Shown here one piece after another: positions 46,851-58,470 of a stretch of 64,000 bases of DNA; the first letter of the stretch is position 1, and each line of letters opens with the position of its first letter. The notes beneath the pieces are model-generated. The model was not told the origin of the DNA. It saw only the letters and a program-made list of their open reading frames with translations, and did not search any database. Source of the DNA: Collybia mongolica (Eukaryota > Basidiomycota > Agaricomycetes > Agaricales > Clitocybaceae); NCBI GenBank assembly GCA_013420905.1, contig JAAXNY010000001.1:4898001-4962000 (forward strand), given 5' to 3'. The translations under genes and the position numbers were made by a program.

Positions 46851-48066
46851 TGAAAGGGGGCTCCTGGGCTATAAGTGCGCTGATGCTATGAAATGTAATC
46901 CCTTACACACACACACCAAACTTAACAATCAACACACGAACAGTAGGAATCGCCTGTTTTGAGTTCGGGTTCAAGTGCTTAGAAGCACTAAGCTTTGAAT
47001 AGTACTAGCCAAAGCCCTTTTCAATGATCTCCCAACGGGTTTGATTCAGACAAAAGCTTCAACACAGGTTTATAAACCTGCTAGGTATATTTATAATATT
47101 TCTCGATCCAATAGACTGGGTACCAAGTGTACGTTCAATTATTAATGATCCCAAGCGGATCTATAAGTCCAAGCGACTTATCAAACAATACAGTGCCAAG
47201 TGCACTAAGGCCAAGTGCCTAGTAATTCCAACGGACAATACGGTACTAAGTTCCAAGTGAACTAAGTTTCTTTAATTCTGTGGTTCTCCAATCAATTCCA
47301 ATCAAGACACGTTGAAGCAATCTGATCCTTAATTCGGGCACGCAATAGTGTTTTAACAAATGTGATTTGTATACTCTATAGTCGCGCGAAGTGGGGGCAA
47401 GATTCCTTGCCTTAGCGCTACTCATCTACAGTCTATTTATAATGTACAAACTAAATATCATATGGAATTGTAAATTTTACACGGAACCGCGCTCCCGCGC
47501 GCCAAGAATCTGTATTCAATACTGACGCGTCTACTACAACTTGGCGCGCGTGTCATGCGTGCCAATTATGCCGTTTACTGGTTACTTATCAAATATTGAA
47601 AGAGCTGGCTAAACTCTTATCAAGTCGCGACCGCGCGCTCCGTTATTTAAAACAGCGCGGCACTGTCATTTACTCCTCCTGATTGTCCCGGTCGCTATTC
47701 ACGGGGTCCCGTCGCTTCCGGTAGTTAACACCAAGTACCCCTGACAAGGATCGGGTTGTGCAAGTCCCGAATTTACAATTACTTCTCCTATTAATGATGA
47801 TCCCCGGACTAATGATATCATACTACAACGGTTACTTATGAACTAAGACACCGAGGTTGTAACCGGGCATGGTGAATAGGACTAATAATAGACCGTACTC
47901 ATAGTCCTCTGTACTGATAGTGTATTATCCATTAGACCAGTTCACTCTGATTAGCCGTCTCGGAGCTCGACTCTAATCCTTTATTACCGCTTACTTGGTT
48001 ATTAGAAATGACACTAATAGCCTTACTTGTTGACTTTATAAGTGCAAACAATTTCGGGCCCTATCA
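46851..48066 (-). repeat. 5' LTR of copy B (in element orientation)
   Basis: 1216 bp, TG...CA on the plus strand, nearly identical to 34473-35688. On the minus strand a TATAAATA box lies at 47434-47441 and is kept in all three LTRs of the window, so U3 probably occupies the plus-strand right part and transcription of gag-pol starts shortly after it. Confidence 0.96.
47434..47441 (-). promoter_or_regulatory. LTR TATA box for gag-pol
   Basis: TATAAATA on the minus strand, about 590 bp before the LTR ends and gag's leader begins. The identical box is present at 35056-35063 and, in the opposite orientation, at 3411-3418. Confidence 0.55.
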
Positions 48067-48687
48067 ACGCGCAGATGTATTCAGTAGAAATTCTGCAATT
48101 ACACGTAATTCTCAGATCACCCCAGATCCACTCATACGAGAGCAGGAGTTTCTGTAGTATCCGTAAAACAGAACAAACGCGTTGCGCAGATCGCCCAACA
48201 TTCGCAGAAAAAAATCTGCAGATGGTAAATTTTTGTGGTTGTCGGTGTTTACCTGGAAGCTCGACTCAGCTCAGATATTCCCAGCCCAGCTCATGACCGA
48301 CTTTCACTGGGACTAAGAGTTTGTCCTCGACTAGTTGCTGGAAACGCGTCATCTCTAGCTAAACTCGAGTGGCTGGTTTCCCACTCAGCGGCGAAGTTGT
48401 ATAGCCGGACTTCGAATTCTGTGATGTCAGGGAATTCGAACCATCCATGGTCATTGTTCGTTGTCTTTTTTGACAAATGGTGAGAACTTTCATGATTATT
48501 TTTAACCAAATTACCTAAATTAGAGCCACGATCAGCTTGCGAGTTCGGACGTTATCTCGGCCCCAAGCCATACATACAACTTCCCAAGGACAGCACAGGC
48601 CTTCCAGGTCATCACATGCACGAGTACGGAATCGAGGTTCTTCACGCGCAGTCCTGGACGTCGGCCCGATCTCTCCTGCCAAAAGAG
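48067..48687. other. Host flank upstream of the first GH31 copy
   Basis: Begins with the right-hand target duplication ACGC (48067-48070). No gene was recognised; short frames are not supported. It probably contains the promoter of the GH31 gene. Confidence 0.4.
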
Positions 48688-48695
48688 TATAAAAG
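48688..48695 (+). promoter_or_regulatory. TATA box of GH31 copy 1
   Basis: TATAAAAG 43 bp before the ATG at 48731, a normal spacing for a short fungal leader. Confidence 0.55.
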
Positions 48696-48730
48696 ATCAG
48701 CTCAGGTCGCTTCTTGTCAATGCTAAGATT

Positions 48731-51700
48731 ATGTTTAGCCCTCTTCAGATTTTGACGGTTGCAGGCAGCTTTCTTGCTTCTGCCGATGCTTCGTATTTCC
48801 AACCAAACTCGACTGGCATCAAACTACAGAATGGTTTTGAGCGTGTGTACATACAAGTAGGGCCATTTATCTCCCTGCGAGTGGTTTAGTCTCAAATCGG
48901 TATTAATAGCCCTTTGGTAACCACGGAATACGTGTTCGAGCAAGCTTGTTGAGAGATCCGACCGGAGCTGAGTTATCTGCGTTCCTTGACCCTCCTATAG
49001 AAGGTCCAGGCGGGCATCAAGGCCTTGCGCACGACATCACACTCCCGTTTCGCGGCAGTGCTTCTTTGAGGAATGGGAATATCGTGGCTAATGTCTCTAA
49101 TGGCATGCTGTCATTTTTACGTGTAGAACCAAACGGCACCACCACGCTCTTAACTTCGGAGTATTCTGACACCAAGGCCCTCCCTTCGAGGTTCTACACG
49201 CAAGATTTTCGAGCATCGACCTTCTCCGCCCAGTTTTCATTCAGCTCTACTCCTGATGAGCAGTTCTACGGAACCGGCCAGCAAGCGTGCTGTAATGACA
49301 ATTCGGTTAATAAGAAAGGCCAAGTCGTGGATCTCATTAACTATAACTCACATGTGACGCTACCTGTCTACATGTCGAACAAAGTAGTCATCAATCGACT
49401 AAATCTTGGTCCCCTTAATTTACTCTTCGACAGGGATACCTTCAGTTTTTCAACATGCCCAGTCAAGGCAGAATAGGTATGTTTGTTCGCCTTTCTATCC
49501 ATTCTCGGTCACGTTCGTCGATCGGAAACGATAGAATTCGGCCCTCTTCGTACGCGTTTTGAGACCAGTGAGGCTTCGGTCGTCGATTACTACATGTGCG
49601 CCCACCTTTCTCACTACAGGTCCTACATTCACAATCAATACACAGAACCACAGCAACGCCCGGTGATTACGATGCTTTACAGTAACAATTTACGGGAGTT
49701 ACAGGTAGGCCCGTATCGACTTCTTTGAAGTGCCCATCTAAACCTTGTTTGAAGGCCGCCAACCGACTCCGCCCGATTTTATATTGGGTTATCAGCAATC
49801 AAAATTGCGATATTTTAACCAATCCCAAGTCCTGGACGTTGCGCAACGATTTCATGACGAAAATGTCAACGTCTCACTGATAGTCGTAGGCAAGTTGCTC
49901 AAGATCTGTGTATAGCATTGATGCAAGCCGTTCGTATTTAGATTTCTTTGCTTGGAAATTCCAGGGAGACTGGTGAGTTACGAATATCAGTCTCAAACCG
50001 ACTTCGCTGACCCAGTAGACGGCTATAAGGTCGTTTGACCCAGAGTTCTTCCCAGATCCTGCAGGCATGGCTGCAGAAGTCAAACGTCTTACTGGTGCTG
50101 AAATGATGGTTTCCCTATGGCCTAGCGTCGAAGATTTATCTGTCAATTATCTCACATTGCAAGAAAACGGTTTATTAGCAACGACGAGAGATGGTCCAGG
50201 GGTACAAGATTCTTTCTCTGGAGTCTACACTCGCCTCGGTCAGATTATCAAATTTTCAAAGACTTATTTTTGATGGTCTCTCAATGCAGTGGACTCGACA
50301 AACCCCGCTGCTCGGGAATTCATCTGTGTGTCGTCTCATTCTGAGGAATACTGAGGAACTTACGATTTCGAGCTGATAGGGAAGCGCCTGAACGACAGTT
50401 ACTTTTCAAAAGGGATACACAACTTCTGGATCGATCAAGCCGATGGTCAGTGGAGAGAAAGGACACTGTTAATCTGTCGCTAATCGGCCTGTGAATATGT
50501 AGGAGGTACGCTTGGGGAACCTTTTGAGAACAGTTGGGCTATGTCTTTTCTTTCACCGGTCTCGTCACTCAAGCTCCGAAACAGACGGACAAGCAATAAC
50601 CTCTATCCCTTTTGCGCGACCGTTTACCCAATACTTCGTCGGGACCCAGGAGGCCGCTGGGAAAATGTATCCCTGGCTGCACCAGCAAGCCATCGAGGAG
50701 GGACTTCGTAATCTTACAGGGGCGTCAGGAGCCACGAGTTCATGCCAGTTCATGTCATTGACACGGAGCACCTTCGTTGGCGGACAACGCTTCTGTTCGT
50801 ATCTATGGAGCGGTGACACTGAATCGAGGTTCGATGTGCTCTTGCAACAAATTACGGCTGGCGTATCCGTCGCTGCTTCGGGTATTTCCTCATGGACATT
50901 AGATATTGGTGGGTTCGTTGGCCTTGACATCGATAGTGAACTTGTTGGTAGAGAAAACCTGTTGCAATGGGCACTTGAGCTAAATTTTCCTGGTAGGGAC
51001 GAGAATTGTTTGTGCGCTGGTTTGCCATGGGGGTATTTCTTCCATATGTGAGTTGAACGTATTCGGTGATTCTGTACTCTTAACCAAATTTCATTTAGAC
51101 GCGTGTTCACGGGTGAGTGATAATCTGGTGCTTCTATGAAGTGCAGGTGTTTATGGTCTTCTAGAACAAGGAGTTGTAACATCCCAAGCCCCACTTCCCC
51201 TGCGTTTGCCAACCCCTGTCCCAATGAGGTGAGTGACTCGTTTCATGAGGATTACGTACCCTGATCGATCCTGGGGAATCCAGCCTTGGGCGTATGGGGC
51301 CGACAACTTTGAAATCATCAAGCAGGTAATAATATTGTCTAGTTTCCCGGTTTCTTATTCACACATATCTTTGTGAAGTATATCGCCCTTCGGTATCAGC
51401 TAATTCCATATGTCAAGAAGCTTTTCCAGATGTTGCACGAAACTGGAAATACCATAATGCGGCCGTTGTATTATGATTTCTCCATTTCTGACCCTTTCGT
51501 CGCGAGTGCGACCGGAGCCAACGACCCATCGGTTGTCCATCAATACATGTTTGGTAAATAAACATTTTGCCTTTGGTGTTGCGTCGGCTGAACCGGGTTT
51601 GACTCCTTTCAGGTCCTCGTCTGCTCATTGCTCCAGTTGGAGAGTCTGGCGTCACAACAAAGAGGGTCTACCTCCCTCTACTTCCAGACTCTCTTCGCAC

Positions 51701-51904
51701 TCAGAAGTTTACATGGACTCACTGGTAAGAAACAATATCTCCAGCTTTCAGCATCGATACTGGGTTGTTTAAATTTGGACTCCTAGGTGGTCTGAGGTTG
51801 ATTTCGGTGCAGGAGGGAAATTCGTGAATGTGAGCGCGAAGCTCGACGAAATTCCAGTGTTCTACCTCGGAGACAAAGACGACATATTGAGTGGTAATAT
51901 CTGA
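48731..51904 (+). pseudogene. Secreted GH31 alpha-glycosidase-like gene, copy 1, with one stop codon
   Basis: Family 31 glycoside hydrolases cleave alpha-glucosides or alpha-xylosides. ATG 48731 starts a signal peptide (LQILTVAGSFLASADA). Exons follow the same plan as copy 2: GIKLQNGFERVYIQ, FGNHGIRVRASLLRDP, EQFYGTGQQACC, QPTPPDFILGYQQSKLRYF, AEVKRLTGAEMMVSLWPS, IHNFWIDQADG (nucleophile Asp by family analogy), CSYLWSGDTESRFD (acid/base Asp), WTLDIGGF, and IPVFYLGDKDDILSGNI at the end. In the exon ending near 49704 the frame reads GAT GCT TTA CAG TAA CAA (TAA at 49683-49685) where copy 2 has AGG; flanking residues match, so it is a nonsense codon before the catalytic residues. An intron at 49890 uses a GC donor, one near 50541 a weak GTTGGG, and the donor after DIDSE (near 50939) looks lost. 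Otherwise conserved. Confidence 0.82.
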
Positions 51905-52172
51905 GAGCGCATCATTGATATTTATGGAACAGCAAAGCCTCAAATATATGAATGATGGATGTTAACGATAATATAAGCGATTCGCAGAATGCTTCTTGAA
52001 TGATATTGGGTTTGTACATATAAATCTAAGTTGCGCTGAATACGCTCTATGCATGTTATATAGAACCATTAAAGTCTATGATGTTGTTGACGGACCTATA
52101 GAAAGCCGCTAAGGGTATGCATCTAAGGATAAAATGAGGTTTCTCACGAAGTGTTCAAGGTGTAGTTATAAT
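51905..52172. other. Downstream of GH31 copy 1, nothing recognised
   Basis: AT-richer 3' flank. It probably holds the polyadenylation region; no gene or repeat was seen. Confidence 0.35.
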
Positions 52173-52442
52173 TCAAGGATGAATCCGCCGACGACGACGT
52201 CGAGATCCAGCGCGACGAGGTAGAGAGGGGGGTGGCGCCCCTTCGGAAAAGCTTTCTCCTGTTGAAGCATCAGACGGGAGCCTGCTGGATGACTTTCGGT
52301 GAAAGGAAGGCCAGCTTCGCTTCACATTCGGGATTGGAAGTTGGTGTGCCAGGGATTCCGCCGTGGAGCCAGTCAAGGTGGCGTGAACACCTAGAGAAAG
52401 AGTACTCGCAATCGCAATATATGACCAGGTGACAATTTGCAT
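52173..52442 (-). CDS. Possible small secreted protein, 89 aa
   Basis: Single open frame with a signal-peptide-like start (MQIVTWSYIAIASTLSLGVHA) followed by a short hydrophilic chain, PNVKRSWPSFHRKSSSRLPS, and ending in an arginine run and IHP. There are no cysteines and no recognised family. It lies between the GH31 copy and the NOSIP-like gene on the opposite strand. It could be a small secreted protein or a chance frame. Confidence 0.3.
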   Translation of the reverse strand: MQIVTWSYIAIASTLSLGVHATLTGSTAESLAHQLPIPNVKRSWPSFHRKSSSRLPSDASTGESFSEGAPPPSLPRRAGSRRRRRRIHP

Positions 52443-53001
52443 CGTTGGAAAGTCGTGAGAAGTAGATCCAATATCTGTGAGGTCTATATTGAAAGACTAT
52501 GAATGACAGTTTGGCCCAGTAAAAGAAGCAATCTTACACGTCGATGTAGTTCTGGTGTGAGGCTTGTGGAGGTGTGAGGGGCCGTCGGGCTAAAAGTGGC
52601 TTCTAAGGGTGTTTATCCGTCTTAATCCAGAAAACAAAAAGGAGTCGGTTCCGTCTAAGGGCGTCTAAGATTATGAAAGTCGAGCAACTTAGGTTGTGGG
52701 TTGAGAGATGGGGGATTCTGATGATGATGCTGCAAAGATCATCCGCAGTTTATCTACCCTTGGGTTTTCGGCCTCAAGGCAAGCCTCATTCCGGGGCACA
52801 AAGCATTCGCCTAATTTTAAGGTCCTCATGGCAAAGGTTCGGATTTATCTCATAAGATGGGCGTTGGGGCGTGCGGTGTGTGGCTATGTTGAAGTTGTGT
52901 TGAAGCGTGGTTTACCAAAATTACTCTTGGCGCCAAATCCCTTTTCACACTATCACGATTCACCTTGCACTACCATTTCGTCCACAACTGAATCATAGGC
53001 C

Positions 53002-54312
53002 ATGACGAAACATAGCAAGAACAACACAGCGTCGTCCATATTCAGTTATGCAGAGTATAAGAAATTGGATTATGGAACGAAGAGGGTGCGTGTTCATCGG
53101 TCACAGTATTTTCATGTTATTAATAAGTAACTTCAGCAACGTCTAGGAAATGAATCTATGCGTAAATTTGACGCGTGTGCGCTATGTTTGAATAGTGCTC
53201 GAGAACCGCTGGCCTGCAACGAAGGCCATCTATTTTGCAAAGAGTGTGTTTACACTGACCTCTGTGAGCGCGAAGATTAAAATCATCTGACGACACTAAC
53301 CTTTGTAGTGTCCCAGAAGAAAGATATACAACGTCAGAAGTCCAAGTTGGAAGCGATGAAGCAGGAGGTCGAAGAGGAGAAGAATAGAGCAAAAGACGCT
53401 GCACGTGAAAGGGTGTTATTGGAGTTTGAGAAGGGTCAGCTTGGTCTTGCTGGTACGCCCGGTGCCTCTGGGACGAAATCTGGAGGTGATGCGGATGAGC
53501 GTAAGTCTGTCCAGCTTCAGATTGGTTCACGTTACTAAAAGGGAAGAAACAGCCCGGGGTGTAAAGCGAAAATTTGCATTTGATTCATCAACCGTTGAGA
53601 CCCTTGCACAGGAGGCTGAAGAGTCGGCATTGCGCGAAATTGAACGAGAACAGGCCGAAGCTCTTCGTAGTAAACTTCCAGATTTCTGGTTGCCTTCCCT
53701 AACACCAACGTATTCGTCCACCGGGCCGCCTCAGTCGCTATTGGATGTAAAGGTTCAGACGACGTGTCGTGGTGGTGACCCTCCTCATCCTATTGCGTAT
53801 GCATCAGATTAACTCGAGAACACTGACAACATACTAACATCGTGCTCTAGGCTCAAGCATCTGATACCTGTCAAATTTTCGTATTACAGTCATGATTCTT
53901 CGCGGTCTGCAGAATCGACTCCTGTGGAAGGTAGTGGGGGGACCCGGAAGGAAGAGCCGGAACCTATGTGTCCGTCATGTAAAAAGAGGCTCTCGAATAG
54001 CATTCTCATGTTCGGTACGCTCTTCTATATCAGACCCAGTCTTTCCTTCGCCCTAATAGTTCTCTTGCAGTGATGAAACCATGTGCACATGTAACATGCA
54101 AGACCTGTACTGATTCGCTTGTTCGGCCGGCGAAACAGTGTGTGGTATGTGATACGCAGTTAAAGGAAAAAGATATTGTAGAGCTAAAGAGAGAAGGTAA
54201 GTCTCGATTTCTGATCCCACCCATTCTTTGCTAACACATTATCGTAGGAACGGGTTTCGCGGGTGGTGGGTTAGCAGAAACTTCCAAGGCTGGTATCGCA
54301 TTCCAAGGTTAA
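53002..54312 (+). CDS. NOSIP-like RING/U-box protein
   Basis: Resembles eukaryotic nitric oxide synthase-interacting protein, a nuclear E3-ligase-type protein linked to splicing complexes. In order: MTKHSKNNTASSIFSYAEYKKL (the NOSIP start), a first finger DACALCLNSAREPLACNEGHLFCKEC, the helical linker SQKKDIQRQKSKLEAMKQEV, LPDFWLPSLTPTYS (matches the conserved FWIPSLTP), LKHLIPVKFSYY, then a second finger CPSCKKRLSN...KPCAHVTCKTC...CVVC and the characteristic ending IVELKREGTGFAGGG. Exons join through short introns, for example 53270-53308 region (GTGAGC...TTTGTAG) and those near 53500, 53810-53850, 54015-54070 and 54198-54247. No defects were seen. It is probably a single-copy host gene, lying between the two GH31 copies. 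Confidence 0.85.
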
Positions 54313-54582
54313 CGTTGTGCAATATTTACCAGCGGTGAAGGACCATGTATGCAGTAGGAAAACATCTTTGTTCGAATTTTGGATCGTGATACCGCCAGCT
54401 TCTTTCTTACGCGAGGTAATTAGCTTCGGATAAATCCTCTTCTTTCCTGCGTCACAAGGGGTTTGACTCGTGGTGGATCGCCAGAACACATACGAAAGGT
54501 TACGACGGGGCCAGCGGTCCGCCACCCCGTCAAAATGATACATAACCGCGTTCTGCGTTTATTGTCGTTGTGTGTGGGTACC

Positions 54583-57500
54583 ATGTTGGGTAACACCCTC
54601 CATTTTCTTACTGCTGCGGGCACCCTGCTCGCCACTAGTAACAGCTCATACTTCTAGCCAAATTCGACCGGAATCAAGCTACAGAATGGGTTTGAGCGTG
54701 TGTACATCCAGGCAAGGAAGACATATCTTCCTGACAAGACACACTGTTCAACCACTTTGCTTCGCAGTTTTTTGGGAATCACGGAATTCGTGTGCGCGCA
54801 AGTCTTCTGAGAGATCCTACTGGTAACGAACCCTCAGCATTTCTGGATCCGCCGATCGAAGGTCCTGGTGGAAAACAAGGCTTGACACATGATATCACAT
54901 TGCCGTTCCAGGGTACTGCTTCGATCCGGAACGGTAACATGATTGCGCACGTCGTCCGTGGTGCTTTGTCATTCCTGCGTGTCGAACCGAATGGGACTAC
55001 CACATTATTGACGACGGAGTATTCGGACGCAAAATCGTTGCCTGCAAGGTACTATACCCAAGATTTCAGAGCGTCGACGTTTGCGGCACAGTTCGCGTTC
55101 ACCTCGACGCCTGATGAACAGTTCTACGGAGCAGGCCAGCAAGCCTGCTGCCATGACCACTCTGTAAACAAGAAAGGACAAGTTGTGGATCTTATCAACT
55201 TTAACTCGCACGTTACGATCCCAGTCTATATGTCGAATAAGGTATGTCTTCGTCGAGTAATACGTCATAATAGCTATCTATACCATAACATTGTCCCAGG
55301 GATATCTGCAATATTTTAACATGCCTAGCCAAGGGCGATTGGGTAAGACATCAATTGTTAAATGTACAAGTTGATGACTTTTGTTGAGTAGAATTCAGCC
55401 CTCTGAGAACACGCTTTGAAACAAGTGAAGCATCTGTCGTGGACTACTACATGTACGTACTTTTTTTTTTTTGCCTGAGTTGAAATGAAAAGCTAACGGA
55501 GCTCAGAACGACCGCACCGCCGGGTGATTATGATGCTTTACAAAGGCAATATACTGCCGTCACTGGTCAGGACCCTGCTTACGAGCTACTGCAACCCAGT
55601 TGACTCTCTTGTAGGACGTCAGCCGACACCACCGGAATTTATGCTAGGTTATCAACAATCAAAGCTTCGATATTATAATCAAACACAAGTGTTGAATCTT
55701 GCCCAAAGGTTTCATGATGAGAACGTCAAGGTCTCATTGATTGTCGTCGGTATGCGACGTTTCCACGCACGAGAAATATGATCTACTGAGCTAATACACT
55801 TGATGAAAGATTTCTTCAACTGGAAGTACCAAGGAGATTGGTGCGTACCGGATGCCCCTTGGGTGCCTGTATTTAAAACTCACCAGCTTTTCAGGTCTTT
55901 CGATCCAAAGTATTACCCTGATCCTGCACACATGGCATCAGAGGTCAAGCGACTGACGGGTGCGGAAATGATGGTGTGACTTTGGCCAAGCGTAGAAGAC
56001 CTCTCGGAGAATTATCTGACGTTGCAGCAGAATGGGTTCTTGGCGACCACGAGGGACGGCCCGGGAGTGCAGGATTCATTCGAAGGCGTTTACACCCGTC
56101 TCGGTACAAAAGTGACCATTGCTCTGCATCCGCATGATAATTCTGATGAGTTGAATTCTAGTTGATTCAACAAATCCCGCTACTCGGGAATTTATATGTT
56201 TGTCTATTTTCTAAGTTAGCTTGTAATAGTTGACAAGTCATCCCCCACTCACAGGGAAGCGCCTTAATGAGAGTTATTTCTCCAAAGGGATCCACAATTT
56301 CTGGATCGATCAGGCTGATGGTACGGGTTTATACATAGGACACATTTGATGTCTTAGAACTCACGTCCAAATAGGCGGTACACTTGGAGAACCTTTCGAA
56401 AATAGTAAGTTATCGTGACGTACGTGCGATAAGTCCTTATGAGCAAACTTGATCCAGACGGACAGGCCATATCATCTGTCCCGTACGCCCGGTCTTTCGC
56501 ACAATATTTTATAGGAACTCAAGAGGCCACGGGAAAAATGTATCCGTGGCTTCACCAACAAGCTATCGATGAAGGTTTCCGTAATCTCACAGGCACTACC
56601 GAAGACGCCACGTCGTGCCAGTACATGTCATTAACCAGGAGTACCTTTGCTGGTGGACAGCGATTCTGCTCATATCTTTGGAGTGGTGATACCGATTCGA
56701 GGTTCGACGTCTTGTTGCAGCAAATTACATCAGGTGTTTCCGTCGCAGCTTCGGGTATATCTGCATGGACTCTTGATATTGGCGGGTTTGCAGGTCTTAA
56801 CATTGATACCGCCGAAGTAAGTGCCGATATGCCATTATATTTCGCTATTTAACTTATTGCCATAAAGGGGAAAGAGCTGTTTGTTCGTTGGTTTGGCATG
56901 GGAGTTTTCCTTCCATTCGTATGTCCCTTCTTTCACGAAATATTGATTCTGTACTTATAAATTAGTTGATTATCCAGACCCGAGTGCATGGGTTGGTCAC
57001 ATCAACTCAGGTTAATTACTGAGAATTGTACTGAATCTTATATCCAGGACACGAAGTTGCGACATAGCGAGGGAGCCAGCGCCTCCGCACGCTAACCCTT
57101 GCGGTAACGAGGTTAGTTATTCTACTGTTAAAATGCTACCAGAGATAAGGTGACCGTCCGATAGCCCTGGTCATATGGCGAAGACAATTTCGTCATTATC
57201 AAAAAAGTAAGAGTCCACCCCCATTTGTGATCGTTATCGTTGATAATGGGTACTATAGTACATCTCTCTTCGCTATCAACTAGTGCCATACGTGAAGAGA
57301 CTTTTCGACATGCTCCAGAACAGCGGAAAAACCATCATGCGCCCTCTATACTACGACTTCTCCCTTTCTGATCCTTTTGTCGCAAAGGCAACGCAAGAAA
57401 ACGACCCAGCTATCGTTCATCAATATATGTTTGGTGCGAACATAGTTCCACCCGCTTTTAATCACCCAGACAATAATGAAGCACAACGTACCCCTCCAGG

Positions 57501-57783
57501 TCCCAGATTACTCGTAGTACCTGTTGGGGAACCCAATGTTACGATAAAAGAAGTTTATTTACCACGTCTCACGGAAACCCTTTTGGCGCAAGACTTCACT
57601 TGGACCCATTGGTAAGTCGGCCAAATCAAACGCCTTTGACAATCACCCAACCTGATTGCATTTAGGTGGTCTGACAAGAGCTTCGGTCAAGGGAGAAGGT
57701 TTGTGAATGTCAGTGCGGGGCTTGATGAGATCCCCGTATTCTACCTTGGATCGAAAGACAGTATCCTGAGTGGCGAGGTATAG
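54583..57783 (+). pseudogene. Secreted GH31 alpha-glycosidase-like gene, copy 2, with two stop codons
   Basis: Paralogue of 48731-51904 with the same exon plan. ATG 54583 begins a signal peptide (HFLTAAGTLLATSNSS). At 54655-54657 the frame has TAG (SSYF-stop-PNSTGIKL) where copy 1 has CAA. At 55977-55979 it has TGA (EMMV-stop-LWPS) where copy 1 encodes Ser. Both sites lie inside sequence that stays conserved on either side, so introns cannot explain them. The first intron (from 54712) uses a GC donor. The rest is well kept: EQFYGAGQQACC, QPTPPEFMLGY, NFWIDQADGG, CSYLWSGDTDSRFD, WTLDIGGFAGLNID, YISLRYQLVPYVKRLF, IMRPLYYDFSLSDPF and IPVFYLGSKDSILSGEV. It appears recently inactivated unless the stops are sequence errors. 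Confidence 0.82.
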
Positions 57784-58470
57784 GCCCGTATCATTGATAA
57801 ATTCTAGTACATCGACGGGTCGGGTTTCAGCTTCTTTCCATTGCGACTGTTGTCGGGATATGATGATCATGTATTAATTTCGTACGCAGGCCTTTCAGTA
57901 TATATATGATGGCGACGGATAAACCAACTCAGAGCCTGTCTATTATGCCAAGTCACTAGTCACTGATAGTTTGCCACTGATCGTGGTTTCACAATGCAGC
58001 GCGAAACATCAAGAATTGGTTTAGGGCCGGCCCAAGCGCGTTTTGAGCGGCGTCCTCGGCTGGTCTGAAGGAGAGTCCTGGAAAGATAGCTGTTCGTTCT
58101 TGCGAGTTAGAGCTCAGGTATGCTCATTACTGGGGCTCCTGCTATCAGTCCTTTTGGCATATCATGGATCCAAGATGAATCGGTTGACCTTTCCCTTCCT
58201 GCTGTTCATTAATCCTATGGTGATATCAAGATAAGTGGATCGTTAACTCAAGTCGTGGTCTGTTTGTCCAGGCCTTGCTCTAACACCATCTACTTCTTGG
58301 ATACTGTGCCCGTGATGAAAATAACTGGTCTTGCAGGGGTGCATGAGATCATATCAATACAAGTTACGAGTAATTGTATTTTTGAGGAGGAAAATTTTCA
58401 GTAAAAGTATATCTAAAAGTATACCACGATATTGTGTATTCGTCGACATTGCAATGTAGACATTCAGCCA
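57784..58470. other. Intergenic between convergent genes
   Basis: The 3' flanks of GH31 copy 2 and of the dehydrogenase face each other here. A 63-codon frame at 58043-58234 has no support. Nothing else was recognised. Confidence 0.4.

Larger units (their letters stand above)
34473..48066 (-). mobile_element. Complete 13.6-kb Ty3/gypsy-type retrotransposon, copy B
   Basis: Two 1216-bp LTRs in the same orientation frame an internal region with, in element order (minus strand), primer-binding site, gag, pol, then two genes on the opposite strand, a polypurine tract and the 3' LTR. The insertion has a 4-bp target duplication. Gag and pol are uninterrupted and the LTRs differ at only about three positions (all transitions), so the insertion is young and possibly active. 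The domain order reverse transcriptase, RNase H, integrase places it in the Ty3/gypsy group. The pol C-terminus has a GPY/F-like segment but no chromodomain that I can see. The length is unusually large for a fungal gypsy element because of the ~4.5-kb antisense block. Confidence 0.95.

Noticed and set aside
49660..49760. Intron that might hide the TAA in GH31 copy 1
   Set aside because: A splice from the GT at 49682 to the acceptor near 49757 breaks the reading frame of the next exon, whereas the intron conserved with copy 2 leaves the TAA in the exon.
55977..55979. TGA in GH31 copy 2 read as selenocysteine
   Set aside because: Fungi of this kind are not known to have selenocysteine machinery and the aligned residue in copy 1 is serine; a nonsense mutation is simpler.
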